A stretch of DNA of 64,000 nucleotides from Collinsella sp. TM09-10AT. Lineage in GTDB: Bacteria; Actinomycetota; Coriobacteriia; Coriobacteriales; Coriobacteriaceae. Positions 35,278-45,246 of this stretch are shown here, piece after piece; the stretch's first letter is position 1; each line of letters begins with the position of its first letter. Location of the stretch: the NCBI RefSeq assembly GCF_003436275.1, contig NZ_QSOP01000012.1, forward strand, positions 12,531 through 76,530, written 5' to 3'. The notes under the pieces are model-generated. The model was not told where the DNA came from. It did no database searches and was given only the letters and a program-made list of their open reading frames with translations. A program made the translations under genes and the position numbers.

Positions 35278-37944
35278 CTACTCTTGCACCTTGAGGGCCT
35301 CGGCTAGGCTGACGCGCTTGATAGAGCGCGTGTGCAGCAGCGCCACGACCAGGTAGGTCGCAAAGCCAATGCCGACGCATGCAGCCATGGACCAAGCGGG
35401 CACGTAGATCTCGATATTGCCGTTGTAGGCGAGCAGCATCGAGCGGAAGATGGCCGTGAGCGAGCCAATAATGACCGGCAGGCTCAGCACGAGCGACGCC
35501 GCCACGCACAGCGTGATCGAGCGGATGTACAGATGCGAGATCTCACTATCGCGATAGCCAAAGACTTTCATGTAGCTGATCGAACGGGCGCTGTGGTCGA
35601 TCACCGCTTTGGTCAGCAGGTACATAAACAGCAGGAAGATAAACACCGCGAGCCCGACCATCATGCCGATCATTTTGCTCATCATGCCGATGAACTGGTC
35701 ACCCACGGCGCGCATGTCGTCGGGCGTGGTGTCGCCGGCAAAGTAGCGCGCGTCGAGGTCGAGCTTCTCGTCGCTCACATAGCCGTTAAAGTAGGCGGCG
35801 TCGTTGTCGAACAGCTCGTTAAAGTCGTCGATACTCATATAGATGTTCATGTCCGACTTGGAGCCCCAGGCACAGTCCTTGCCCGCGTACTCAAAGGAAT
35901 AATGCTCACCCTCGTACTTGTCGCTGAGCGTGACCTTCTGGCCCTCGCTCCAGCCAAACTTATCGAGCAGACCGCCGCCAAAGACGACGCGGCCATCGCC
36001 GATGTTGAGGCCCTTCCAGTAGCGCGAATCGGACGAGATGCCGTAGACAGAAATCGTCTCCTCGCCATTGCCGTCGCCACGGTCGTACTGCAGCTGGTGA
36101 ACGGCATATTTCTCGGCCTGCGCGATTGCGCCCGCGCCGTTGTCGGTCGTATTGACCGGGTGGATATCGTCGTTGTCAGTGTCGATCTTAGAGGCCTTGT
36201 CGATCAGATCGATGGCCTCATCGCGGTTGCAGCCGAGGGCATCGGCAAGATCGTCAAGGCGCGCGTAGAGCGCATCCTTCTTGTCCTTGACCTTAGCAAG
36301 CGCATCCTGCGCTGCAGTCAGGCTCTCGGCAGACGGAGATGCGGTCGCGGCATCGGCTGCCGTCTGCGCGGCATCGGCCGCGTCGTCAAGCTCGTCATCG
36401 GCATCTTGGGCGGCAGAAAGCAGCACGCCGTCAACCGACTGCAAGCGCTCGAGTGCCGACCACTGCTCGCGCTCCTCGGCAGTGCCCTCGAGCTCCAGCG
36501 GCGCCTTGAGCGTGTACTGGTGCTCGGCGACCAGGCTCGTCTCCAGGTTGTCCGCGTAGTGCGTCATCGTGGGCAGAATCGCCAGGCCAAAGAGCAGCAG
36601 CAGCGAGGCAAACGCAATGCCCACGAAGAGCGTGGCGAAGTTGCCCAGGTTGCGCAGGAAGACGCGCAGGCGAAAGCGCGAGACAAAGCCCATGCGTTCC
36701 GGCAGCTGCAGACCGCGCTTGGTACCCGACTTGCCACTCGCCTCGTGACGAAGGAACTGCAGCGGCGTCTTGCCCATTTTGCGGAGCAGACCCACCAGCG
36801 TGATGAGGATGAGCGCGGCGGCGGGGACCACAGCGCACTTCACGAAGATCTCCCAGCTCCAGTACACCTGGAAGGGTGGCAGGCTGTACGAACCGTAGTA
36901 GAGACCGCGCATGGGCTCGGTAAAGAACGCAACGCCGAGCGCAGTGCCCAAAAGCGCCGCGACCACGCCCACGATGACGGGAAGTGCCAGGTAGTGCAAC
37001 ACGATCTCGCGGCGGCGATAGCCACTGGCGAGCAGCGTGCCGATGATGGCGCTCTCCTCCTCGATGGTGGCGTCGGTGAGCACCACAAAGACAAACGCCA
37101 TGATCACGATGATGATGTCGAGCAACGTCATCCACATCATGGAGTCGCCGTCCACGTCGTCGCGCGCATAGCCAATGCCCTGATTGGAATCGGCATCGAT
37201 CAGATCGTCCACGCGCGCATCGGCATCGGTCAGCGCCTCGACCATATCCTGCTCCGCATCGATGCGATCCGCGGTGGGGAGGTCGCGATCGGTAAAGGTA
37301 AAGGAGTAGGTGTAGGCAGGCGCGCCGCCGGCGTCCTCAAGCGCGGCAAAGCCGGCGTCGGTGACCTCGGCCACGCCGTACGTGATGGTGTTCACCGTAA
37401 AGTCCGAATTGTCGAGGAACAGCGCCTGGCTATCGGGCTGGGTCATGATGCCGCAGATGGTGTAGGTGCGGCCCTCAAGCTCGACCTTATCGCCGATGGC
37501 GAGGTCGTTGTTGGTGGCGAAGACACGGTCGATTGCCACCTCATCGTCCGTCTTGGGCTGCCTGCCTTCGCAGTAGGACGCAATGTCAACCTTGGTGCGA
37601 TGCGCGTAGGTGCGCAGGGTGCGCTTGGTGCCGTCGTCGCCAGCCGCCTTTTTGATGATGGCGTCGATAGAGAAGTTCTTGTAGAACGTAACGCCGCCGA
37701 CGTCCTCAGCCGCGTCTTCGGCAGCCTTGAGCTGATCTTTGGTGGCCTCGAAGGAGGTAGTCACGCGGCCGTCCTCGATCGTGTACGCATCGCGCATGTC
37801 GTCAATGAGGCAGCCGATGGAATGCGCCGCGAGCAAAAAGCCCGACGTGAGGGCGATGCTTCCGCACATAAGCAAAAAGATGCCCAGGTACTTGCCGATA
37901 TTGCGGCGCAGCTCGCGCGGGAGTCGTTTTGCGAGAGGTGTCAT
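35278..37944 (-). CDS. FtsX-family ABC transporter permease
   Basis: 888 residues. An N-terminal helix (about 19-42) precedes a large extracytoplasmic domain, a first FtsX core with three helices (about 310-440, DATIEEESAIIGTLLASGYRRREI), a second helix near 490, an Ala/Asp-rich coiled-coil-like region (about 570-630), a second extracytoplasmic domain and a C-terminal FtsX core ending SIKRVSLAEALKVQE. Large two-core MacB/FtsX-type permeases with a LolD-like ATPase usually export lipids or peptides or act mechanically on the wall. ATG 37944 lies eight bases after the ATPase stop. Confidence 0.88.
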   Translation of the reverse strand: MTPLAKRLPRELRRNIGKYLGIFLLMCGSIALTSGFLLAAHSIGCLIDDMRDAYTIEDGRVTTSFEATKDQLKAAEDAAEDVGGVTFYKNFSIDAIIKKAAGDDGTKRTLRTYAHRTKVDIASYCEGRQPKTDDEVAIDRVFATNNDLAIGDKVELEGRTYTICGIMTQPDSQALFLDNSDFTVNTITYGVAEVTDAGFAALEDAGGAPAYTYSFTFTDRDLPTADRIDAEQDMVEALTDADARVDDLIDADSNQGIGYARDDVDGDSMMWMTLLDIIIVIMAFVFVVLTDATIEEESAIIGTLLASGYRRREIVLHYLALPVIVGVVAALLGTALGVAFFTEPMRGLYYGSYSLPPFQVYWSWEIFVKCAVVPAAALILITLVGLLRKMGKTPLQFLRHEASGKSGTKRGLQLPERMGFVSRFRLRVFLRNLGNFATLFVGIAFASLLLLFGLAILPTMTHYADNLETSLVAEHQYTLKAPLELEGTAEEREQWSALERLQSVDGVLLSAAQDADDELDDAADAAQTAADAATASPSAESLTAAQDALAKVKDKKDALYARLDDLADALGCNRDEAIDLIDKASKIDTDNDDIHPVNTTDNGAGAIAQAEKYAVHQLQYDRGDGNGEETISVYGISSDSRYWKGLNIGDGRVVFGGGLLDKFGWSEGQKVTLSDKYEGEHYSFEYAGKDCAWGSKSDMNIYMSIDDFNELFDNDAAYFNGYVSDEKLDLDARYFAGDTTPDDMRAVGDQFIGMMSKMIGMMVGLAVFIFLLFMYLLTKAVIDHSARSISYMKVFGYRDSEISHLYIRSITLCVAASLVLSLPVIIGSLTAIFRSMLLAYNGNIEIYVPAWSMAACVGIGFATYLVVALLHTRSIKRVSLAEALKVQE

Positions 37945-37952
37945 GGCGCCGC

Positions 37953-38666
<714 letters not shown>

Positions 38667-38762
38667 GCTATCCCCCGTTGTTAGCCTTATGCTACTTTTC
38701 TAAGGTAATAGTAAACCCAGGTGAACTATTTTTAAGCGACGTGCGCGAACTATTTTCCAACC

Positions 38763-38816
38763 TACTCATTGGGACTACTCATTGGGGACAGACTTAAATG
38801 AGTGAAATCGCTCATT
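38763..38816. repeat. GGGGAC repeats, left flank of the IS3 insertion
   Basis: ACTCATTGGGGACAGACTT followed by AAATGAGT is an intact copy. Next to it a second copy is cut by the IS element at CTCATT. Bases 38814-38816 (ATT) are the left target duplicate. Confidence 0.85.
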
Positions 38817-38861
38817 TGAACTGCGTCCCGAATCTTGGCCTTCTTTTATTAGAAGCGAACA

Positions 38862-39754
38862 CTAGGACGCTTTCAATAGCCGTTTCCGAAACTCCACCGG
38901 GGTGAGGCCGCCGAGCGCCACCTGGCGACGCCTCGTGTTCCAATGCACGACGTAGGCGTCGAGGTCCCTCTTGAAGGACTCGAAGTCGGCCCACTCGACG
39001 CCCCTGAAGAACTCGTCCTTGAGATGCCCGAACACCTGCTCCGTCGCCCCGTTGTCTAGGCAGTTGCCCTTTCTCGACATGCTCTGCCTGGCGCCGTGCC
39101 TCCTGAGCTCGCCGGTCCACCTAGGGTGCTGGTACTGCCAGCCCATGTCGCTGTGGACGATCGGCGAGGCCCCGGCCGGCATCCTCGCGAACAGGCGCCT
39201 GAGCACCTCCTCCTGCTGGGCCATGTCCGGGCTCGTCGACACCGACCAGGAGACGATCTCCTTCGTGCAGAAGTCGTAGACCGGGGCGAAGTACGCCTTG
39301 CCCCAGGGCTGCCTGAATTCCGTGACGTCGGTCCCGAGCTTCTCCCACGGGGCGCCCGCGCGAAAGTCACGCGCTATCAGGTTGTCGAACCTCTCGCCGA
39401 CCGGGCCGCGGTAGGAGTTGTAGCGATGGTAGCCGGTCTCCCGGCGGATGCCGCAGCGGATGCCGAGCTCCCGCATCATCTTGAGGACCGTCTTGTCCGC
39501 TATCCTCGCGCCCAGCTCGGCCCTCAGGCACATCGCTATCTGGCGGTGGCCGCACCCGTTCGCCGTCCTCGAGAAGATCTCGCGCACGGCCTCCCGGAGC
39601 TCTGGCCGGGTCGCTCTCGGCGGGTGCGCCACGGCATAGTGGTAGCTCGACGGCGCGAGCCGCGCGGCCGCGAGCAGGTCGCATAGGCGGTGGTGCCCTG
39701 AAAGGGAGGCTACGACCTGGGCCTTCTCCCAGTTCGAGAGCTCTTCTCCGCTTT
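38862..39754 (-). CDS. IS3-family transposase OrfB (DDE integrase), made by frameshift
   Basis: The open segment with a start runs 38862-39632, but the frame stays open up to an A7 slippery run at about 39768-39774, where a -1 frameshift from OrfA gives an uninterrupted fusion through NWEKAQVV and SGHHRLCDLL. The HTH_21 region is followed by the rve core: TDVTEF (first D), HSDMGWQY (second D) and an E in NGATEQVFGHLKDE. This DDE triad cuts and joins IS ends. All catalytic residues are present. The boundary chosen starts just after the slip site. Confidence 0.9.
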
Positions 39755-40257
39755 CAGGGCTATCGATTTTTTTAGATACGCCACCTGGGCCTCGAGTTTG
39801 CGCACGCGCTCCTCGAGCTCCCGCTCGCGCGTCCGCCCCCCCCGGGGCCCTCCGGCCTGCCGCGGCGTCCCGGCTCGAGCGCCTCCGGCCCGCCCTCGCG
39901 GTACAGCCTGCACCAGCGGTCGAGCGATGTGGCGGCGGCGATGCCGAAGCGGGCCATCGCCTCCGACCGCGGCATCCCCTCGTCCACGACGGCCCTCGCG
40001 ACGGCGAGCTTGGTCTCCATGTCGTAGGTCCTGCGGCTCTCGCCCATCCCGATCAGCCCCTTCCTCCCGGTTGCCCGGTACGCGTAGAGCCATTTTCTCA
40101 CCGCCGGGGCGGGAACGTCGAGCTTCTTGGCCGCGAGTTCGAAGCCGAGGCCGGCCTCGAACAGGTCGGCGGCGCGTGCCCTCATCTCGCGACCGTATCT
40201 TGCCTTCTTCCTGCGGGGCATTTCCGATGCCTCCCTTTTCTCGAACCTTAATTTCAA
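39710..40257 (-). pseudogene. IS3-family OrfA, frame broken at a G8 run
   Basis: From ATG 40257 the frame encodes a basic N-terminus and two HTH segments (MRARAADLFEAGLGFELAAKK; KLAVARAVVDEGMPRSEAMAR) but then runs through a G8 run (plus-strand C8 at about 39838-39845) into a frame without the expected leucine zipper. The zipper (RELEERVRKLEAQVAYLKKS) is in the -1 frame and runs on to a stop at 39710. One more G would restore it. So either OrfA is inactivated by a 1-base deletion or the G-run is a second slip site. The A7 run for OrfB lies beyond. Confidence 0.75.
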
Positions 40258-40285
40258 AGTCCAAGAAATGGGATGCAGTTCAATT

Positions 40286-40388
40286 TAAGTCTGTCCCCAA
40301 TGAGTGGTCCCCAAGTGCCGACATATTGGGACAGTCCCTGCCAGCCCTGCCGGCGAATCGGCAAAGACTGTCCCCAATGACTAGGTGG
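40286..40388. repeat. GGGGAC repeats, right flank of the IS3 insertion
   Basis: Continuation of the split repeat (TAAGTCTGTCCCCAATGAGT at 40286-40305), then the ~50-base palindrome 40323-40372 (GGGACAGTCC.../...AAAGACTGTCCCC) that is also present at 35189-35242. Confidence 0.8.
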
Positions 40389-41594
40389 TTAGGCGTGGGA
40401 TTTGGCGTGCGCGAGGGCTAGGCCTACGGCGGCGATGGCGGCGGCGAAGAGCACCGTGACGCCTAGGTCGCAGGCGATGTCGCCCAGCACGGCAGACGTC
40501 AGGTCCGAGGCAAGCGCCTTGCCGATCGCGTCGTTCACCCAATACGTCGGCACAAAGTGCGCCGCCGTCTGCACGGCCGGACCCATCAGCGACAATGGCA
40601 TCCAGGCGCCGCCCAAAAACGTCATGAGCATGCCGAGCAGGTTGCCCACGCCGTTGAGCAGCTCCTCGCGAGCGCCCAGGCTCGACAGCGTAAAGCCAAC
40701 GGCCAGCGGCGTGCACGCCAGGGCAAACGTTGCCGCCAGCGCCAGGCACACGCGACCCACGCCGACCTCGGCAACCGCGCTGGCAAAGCCCACGACGCCC
40801 ATCATGCTCGACACGAGCCAGATGCAGACGGTGAGCACGGCGGCGGCCGCGAACACAGCGAGCGAACGCTGGCGCTCAGAGACCGGGCTGGCATCCATGC
40901 GGCGCACGCGCTCGGGCTCGTTCATGCCCGAGAACACCAGTCCCACCGACACGATGACCGACGAGATGATCGCGTACGCGCCAAAGTTGAAGTACGACTC
41001 GAGCGTGGTAGCAGCAGTCGAGTCGACCTTGACCTGCTCGATCTGGACCTCCGCGCGCTTTGCGGCCGCGTGCTCGGCGGCCCTTGCGACGTCGCCGTTG
41101 GAGGCAGCGGGCTCTAGTGCGGCCGCAGCGCCCGCGAGCGAGATCCACCGCGAGGCCTCGGCAGACGAAAGCGCCGCCGCCATGGTGCCGGCACCGTAGG
41201 TCACATCGAGCTTGGGCAGGGACTCCCCCGCGCGGGCGGCTGCAACAAGATCGTCCTCAAACCCCTCCGGGATAAAGAACACGCAGTCGGCGCTGCCTTT
41301 GGCGCTGTTGCTCTTGGAGAGCGCGTCAGCAAGGTCGTATGTGTCGTCGCCGACGCCCGTGACCAGGTCAAAGCGTGAGCCCAGGTGCTTGGTAAGCGCC
41401 CGCGAAAGGTCGCTATCGTCGCGGTCGACCACGATCACGTTGGTGTCGTAGGGCTTGTACTCGGTAAGCTGCGACGAGTTCCAGCTCACCGAAGCCGCGA
41501 TGAATACGCCCATGAGCGAGATGAACACCGTATAGATGAGCAGGTAGAACGGGTGCGCCAGCGCCATGCGAAGCGCGGTCTTAAAGGTGCTCAT
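40389..41594 (-). CDS. ABC-2 type transporter permease
   Basis: 401 residues. ABC-2 layout: one N-terminal helix (about 16-36), an extracytoplasmic domain (~40-200) and five C-terminal helices, including VSVGLVFSGMNEPERVRRM and FLGGAWMPLSLMGPAVQ. It overlaps the 3' end of a second ABC-2 permease gene by 14 bases (ATG 41594 with GGAAGGAG upstream). With the ATPase at 44308 it formed a YhgE/LinJ-like drug or antimicrobial exporter. The IS110-type insertion upstream likely reduces its expression unless read-through occurs. Confidence 0.88.
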   Translation of the reverse strand: MSTFKTALRMALAHPFYLLIYTVFISLMGVFIAASVSWNSSQLTEYKPYDTNVIVVDRDDSDLSRALTKHLGSRFDLVTGVGDDTYDLADALSKSNSAKGSADCVFFIPEGFEDDLVAAARAGESLPKLDVTYGAGTMAAALSSAEASRWISLAGAAAALEPAASNGDVARAAEHAAAKRAEVQIEQVKVDSTAATTLESYFNFGAYAIISSVIVSVGLVFSGMNEPERVRRMDASPVSERQRSLAVFAAAAVLTVCIWLVSSMMGVVGFASAVAEVGVGRVCLALAATFALACTPLAVGFTLSSLGAREELLNGVGNLLGMLMTFLGGAWMPLSLMGPAVQTAAHFVPTYWVNDAIGKALASDLTSAVLGDIACDLGVTVLFAAAIAAVGLALAHAKSHA

Positions 41595-41679
41595 AGCGGC
41601 TCCTTCCAAAGATCAGCGTAGCGGCGGCGACAAACACCAGGGCCATCAGGACGAGCGCGCCGGCGCGAACAGACACTAT
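41581..41679 (-). pseudogene. 3' remnant of the IS-interrupted ABC-2 permease
   Basis: The last 32 codons of the permease broken by the IS110-type element: reading IVSVRAGALVLMALVF and ending GRSRYEHL, one membrane helix plus basic tail. It has no start. Joined to the 43198-44298 part it makes an intact 399-residue protein. Confidence 0.88.
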
Positions 41680-41800
41680 GACCCAATCCGAGGGCACTAA
41701 AAAGATAGGAGCCCCCGCTCGTGACCGCGGGTCGGGGCTGCGACAATGATGTTGAAGTGCCATAGGCGCAGCCGCGCCGCAACGAGGTTGGGAGGCTCCC

Positions 41801-42922
41801 ATGCCAAAGTATTCTACCGCGTTCGGGATGGACGTCCACCTGAGGTCGACCACCGTCTGCGCCCTCGACGCGGACACCGGCGAGGCCGTGACGAGGAGGT
41901 TCCCCGGCAACCCCTGGGGCGAGATCGCCGGGTGGATGGGTGGGTTCCCCGGGCCGTCGCTCGCGGCCTACGAGAGCGGCTACCCCGGCTTCGCCCCGCA
42001 GAGGGAGCTCGCCGGGCTCGGCGTCGAGTGTGTCGTCGCCGCGGTCTCGAAGATCCCCAGGTCGGCCGCCGACTCGGCCTCCAAGAACGACAGGAACGAC
42101 GCCGCCAGGATGGCCAAGGCGATACTCGCCCACGACATCTCCCCCGTATGGGTCCCCTCCCCCGAGGTCGAGGGCATCAGGGACCTCGCCGGCGCCTACG
42201 ACGGGGCGACCGCGCGCCTGGCGACCGCCAAGCAGCGGCTGCTCGCCTTCCTCGCAAAGCGAGGGTTCGCCTACGGCGGCACCACGCCCGCCGGCAACCC
42301 GAGGAAGTACTGGACCTACGACTTCCTGAGGTGGCTCGACAAGGTCAGGCCGGAGGACGATGGCGGGGTTCGGACGCTCGCCGCTCTGAGGAGCGAGGTC
42401 GAGGCCGCGGCGGAGGCCCGGGCGGATCTGCTCTCCGAGTACAGGGCAGCCGTGGATGCCAGCCCGATCGCCGCGGAGGTGGCCGCCCTCCAGTCGATCA
42501 AGGGCTGCGCCTTCGCGCTGGCCGCAGCCTTCTCGGCCGAGGTCGGCGACTTCACGAGGTTCCGTTCCGGAAGGCAGGTCACGGCCTATTTCGGCCTCGC
42601 GCCGAGTCAGAGGTCGAGCGGCGACTCCGTGCGGCTCGGAGGCATCAGCGGTGCGGGCAACGCGCTCGTGAGGAAGCTGGCCGTTGAGGGTTCATGGTGC
42701 TACGCCGCGGCACGGCACCAGCCGAAGCTCATGCCAAGGGACACGGGCGTGCCCCTCGAGATAAGGATGCACGGGAGGAAGGGATCCGAGCGGCTCCTGC
42801 GGCGGCGCGAGGAGATGCTCGCCCGCGGCATGCCCGCGGCGAAGGCTAACGCGGCCACCGCGGCCGAGCTCGTGAGGTGGCTCTGGGCCCTCGGCATGAT
42901 GTGCCGGGAGGGCGCGGAATAG
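41801..42922 (+). CDS. IS110-family transposase (DEDD recombinase)
   Basis: 373 residues, normal for IS110. The N-terminal RuvC-like DEDD residues can be placed: Asp11 (GMDVH), Glu58 (AAYESG), Asp97 and Asp100 (KNDRNDA). The C-terminal Tnp (transposase_20) domain has SIKGCAFALAAAFSAEVGD, and GLAPSQRSSG with the likely catalytic Ser. Such enzymes work with an element-encoded bridge RNA. ATG 41801 has GGGAGG upstream. The frame is intact, so the element may be active. Confidence 0.93.
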   Translation: MPKYSTAFGMDVHLRSTTVCALDADTGEAVTRRFPGNPWGEIAGWMGGFPGPSLAAYESGYPGFAPQRELAGLGVECVVAAVSKIPRSAADSASKNDRNDAARMAKAILAHDISPVWVPSPEVEGIRDLAGAYDGATARLATAKQRLLAFLAKRGFAYGGTTPAGNPRKYWTYDFLRWLDKVRPEDDGGVRTLAALRSEVEAAAEARADLLSEYRAAVDASPIAAEVAALQSIKGCAFALAAAFSAEVGDFTRFRSGRQVTAYFGLAPSQRSSGDSVRLGGISGAGNALVRKLAVEGSWCYAAARHQPKLMPRDTGVPLEIRMHGRKGSERLLRRREEMLARGMPAAKANAATAAELVRWLWALGMMCREGAE

Positions 42923-43195
42923 ACATAGCCCCCGCCCCGGCGAGCCGGGCGGCCTTCGGGGATACCCCCTATTTCGCTGTGCGCGCGGAGCCCTCCGCAT
43001 GCGCCTCGACAGACTTGGGGAACCCCGCCGAAGGAATGGAGTGCGGGCCGACAGAACGGTATCCGCGGATATGAGACTGAGCCGAAGGCGTCGATGACAT
43101 GCCGGGGGCGGACCGGGACGGGTTAACGGCAGGCCCCGCCGACCGATTGCAAGCGGTCGGCGGGGCCATTGTGGCTCTTGACAGCGGATTGGGTC
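42923..43195 (+). ncRNA. candidate bridge/seek RNA in the IS right end
   Basis: 273 bases after the transposase stop, with no ORF and strong folding potential: CCCCGGCGAGCCGGG near 42935 and a 15-bp stem at about 43134-43169 (GGCCCCGCCGACCG.../...CGGTCGGCGGGGCC). IS1111-type elements encode their bridge RNA in this region. ATATGAG at 43069-43075 equals the bases just right of the target core and could be part of a target guide. Position and structure only; transcript boundaries unknown. Confidence 0.5.
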
Positions 43196-43197
43196 AT

Positions 43198-44298
43198 ATG
43201 AGCGAAGGGCCCCAGGTCCTCAAAGAAATACAGGCGATTGAACATGTCGCAGATGAGCTTGACGGGGTTGAGCCAGCACTCGACCGGACAAGCGCGGGCG
43301 ACGTCGTCGGCAAGCGCCATCGCCGGCTCGCCGTAGAGGCCGGCGAACAGGGCGCACGTGGTGGCAAAGCCCGTGAGGATGCCCGACTTGGATGCCTTGC
43401 CGCCCTTAACGGGAAGCGTGCCCACAAAAAGCCCCAGGCCCGTGGCGGCAAGCGCGGATGCAGCCCCGCCCAGCAGGCACAACCCCTCGCGCCCGCCAAA
43501 GTCGACGCCCACGACCAGGCGCACGTAGCCGATCGCAACCGCCATCGATGCAAAGGAAACCAGCCACGAGCCGACAAAAATGCCGGCCAGCGACGCCGTC
43601 TTGGAAAGACCGCCCACGCAGCGGCGCGCGCCGAGGCCGGACAGATTGGGCTGCAAATCGACGACGCTCAAGGCGGCAAACTCGGCAGACATCATCGCGA
43701 CCAGGCCAAAAAGCGCGTAATAGTAGATGACCGTGCCATCGGGCGTGGCACGAGTCAGGCTCACGCGGCGGGTTCCGCCCTCGAGCGACAGGGCGCGCGC
43801 AACCGCCTCCGGGTCGGCAAGCGCCGCCGGGTTGTCCTGGGCAATCTGGGACATGAGCTCGGCATTTTGCGTATACGAGCTTGCCGCCGTTTCAAGGATG
43901 CTGCGGTCGGTAAGCACCGACGAGGCGCGCGAGCTGTCGTAACTCGATAGCAGCGTGAGCCTGGGCGTGCCCGCGGCATCAACCGTATAGATGCCCGCGA
44001 CCTCGCCGGCCTTGAGCGCTTTGCGCGCGGCAGCCAAGTCTTCGTACTCGCTCACATCGAGCAGCTGGTCGTCGCCTGCCTTGGCAAGCGAAGCTGCCAC
44101 ATCCTTAAAGGTCGAGGCATCCCAGGCCTCGTCCGCCACGACGGCAACCGGCACCGGGTCGACCGTGCCGTCGGAGCTGAGGTTCGCAAACATAAACATG
44201 AACATCGTGGAAAGCGCGATAGGAAAGAGAGCGCCCCAGACCCACGTGCTCGGCCGGCGCAGCAGCGTCTTGACCGTGGTGATGATGGTGTTGAACAT
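43198..44298 (-). pseudogene. ABC-2 permease, 5' part, interrupted by the IS110-type element
   Basis: 367 codons of an ABC-2 permease: N-terminal helix (about 18-40), extracytoplasmic domain and helices including GTVIYYYALFGLVAMMSAEFAAL. The frame then enters the IS and gives an out-of-family tail (TQSAVKSHNG) ending at 43123. Without the insertion it continues as FAHIVSVRAG to 41581, giving 399 residues, close to the 401 of its partner. Loss of the last helix probably inactivates it. It starts 10 bases after the ATPase gene. Confidence 0.9.
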
Positions 44299-44307
44299 GG
44301 CCGCCCC

Positions 44308-45246
44308 CTAGTCGCGCAGCTCGCGGCCGGTGATCTCGAGGAACACGTCGTTGAGGGTCGGCGGTTCGGAATAGATGCGGCCGAGCGGCACGTCATGCGA
44401 GCGCAGCGCATCGAGAATGTCCGTCAGGTTGTGCGGGCTCGCTTCGCACGAAAACGTGAGCTGTCCCGCCGTTGCCGAAAGGTCCAGAACGTGCGGCAGG
44501 CTTGCGACGGCACCGAGCGCCGCACTCGGAACCTCGCCGACCTCGATTACAATCTTCTCGCCCATCTGAATCATGCGCTTGAGCTCGTCGTTAGTGCCCT
44601 GCGCCAGCACGCGGCCGCCGTCCATGATCATAATGCGGCTGCAGATCTGCTCGACTTCCTCCATGTAATGGCTGGTATACACCACCGTGGCGCCCTCGTC
44701 GCGCAGACGGCAGATGCCCTCCAGGATGGCGTTGCGGCTCTGCGGGTCGACCGCCACCGTGGGCTCGTCGAAGAAGATGAGCTCGGGCTTGTGCGCGATG
44801 CCGCAGGCAATGTTGAGCCGGCGCGCCAGGCCGCCCGAGAGCTTACCGGGGCGGAACTTGGCAAAGTCGCCCAGACCGACAAAGTCGATCGCCTCGTCCA
44901 CGAGCGCACGGCGGCGCTTGCGGTCGTTGACGTAAAGACTGCAGAAATAGTCGATGTTCTCGCGCACCGTGAGCTCGTCGAACACCGCCACCTGCTGTGG
45001 CACCACGCCGATGCGGCGCTTGAGGTCGTAGCGGGCGGGCGTCATGGGCTCGCCGAACAGCTCGATGGTGCCTTTGTCGTAGGCAAGCAGCTGCAGAATA
45101 CAGTTGATGGACGTGGTTTTGCCCGAGCCGTTGGGGCCCAGCAGGCCAAAGATCTCGCCGGGGGCGATGTTCAGGTTAAAGTGGTCGAGCGCAATAAGAT
45201 CGTCATAGCGCTTGACGAGGTTTTCGACATGGACGATGTCTGTCAT
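44308..45246 (-). CDS. ABC transporter ATP-binding protein (drug-export type)
   Basis: 312 residues. Walker A GPNGSGKTT, signature LSGGLARRLNIACG, Walker B LIFFDEPTVAVDP and H-loop YTSHYMEE, with a C-terminal extension of ~80 residues as in DrrA/CcmA-like ATPases. It energises the ABC-2 permease pair encoded downstream, one of which is broken. ATG 45246 (MTDIVHVENL) is chosen; longer in-frame starts lack homology. The divergent two-component system at 45446 is the likely regulator. Confidence 0.94.
   Translation of the reverse strand: MTDIVHVENLVKRYDDLIALDHFNLNIAPGEIFGLLGPNGSGKTTSINCILQLLAYDKGTIELFGEPMTPARYDLKRRIGVVPQQVAVFDELTVRENIDYFCSLYVNDRKRRRALVDEAIDFVGLGDFAKFRPGKLSGGLARRLNIACGIAHKPELIFFDEPTVAVDPQSRNAILEGICRLRDEGATVVYTSHYMEEVEQICSRIMIMDGGRVLAQGTNDELKRMIQMGEKIVIEVGEVPSAALGAVASLPHVLDLSATAGQLTFSCEASPHNLTDILDALRSHDVPLGRIYSEPPTLNDVFLEITGRELRD

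Larger units (their letters stand above)
38817..40282 (-). mobile_element. IS3-family insertion sequence, 1466 bp
   Basis: Terminal inverted repeats begin TGAACTGCGTCCC (plus-strand left end) and TGAACTGCATCCC (right end read inward), both followed by TCTTGG. A 3-bp target duplication ATT (38814-38816 and 40283-40285) flanks it, as usual for IS3. It carries overlapping orfA and orfB on the minus strand. Removing it joins CTCATT to TAAGTCTGTCCCC and restores a dispersed GGGGAC repeat. Confidence 0.93.
41680..43195 (+). mobile_element. IS110/IS1111-family insertion sequence, about 1516 bp
   Basis: GACCCAATCCG at 41680-41690 is the inverted repeat of CGGATTGGGTC at 43185-43195. AT flanks both sides (41678-41679; 43196-43197), consistent with a 2-bp core. 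Cutting out one AT plus the element restores the permease frame exactly. One transposase gene; 121 bases of left-end and 273 bases of right-end non-coding DNA. Confidence 0.88.

Noticed and set aside
38817..43195. One composite transposon bounded by the IS3 and IS110 elements
   Set aside because: The two elements are unrelated, have their own boundaries (ATT duplication; AT core), and the DNA between is a native permease gene.
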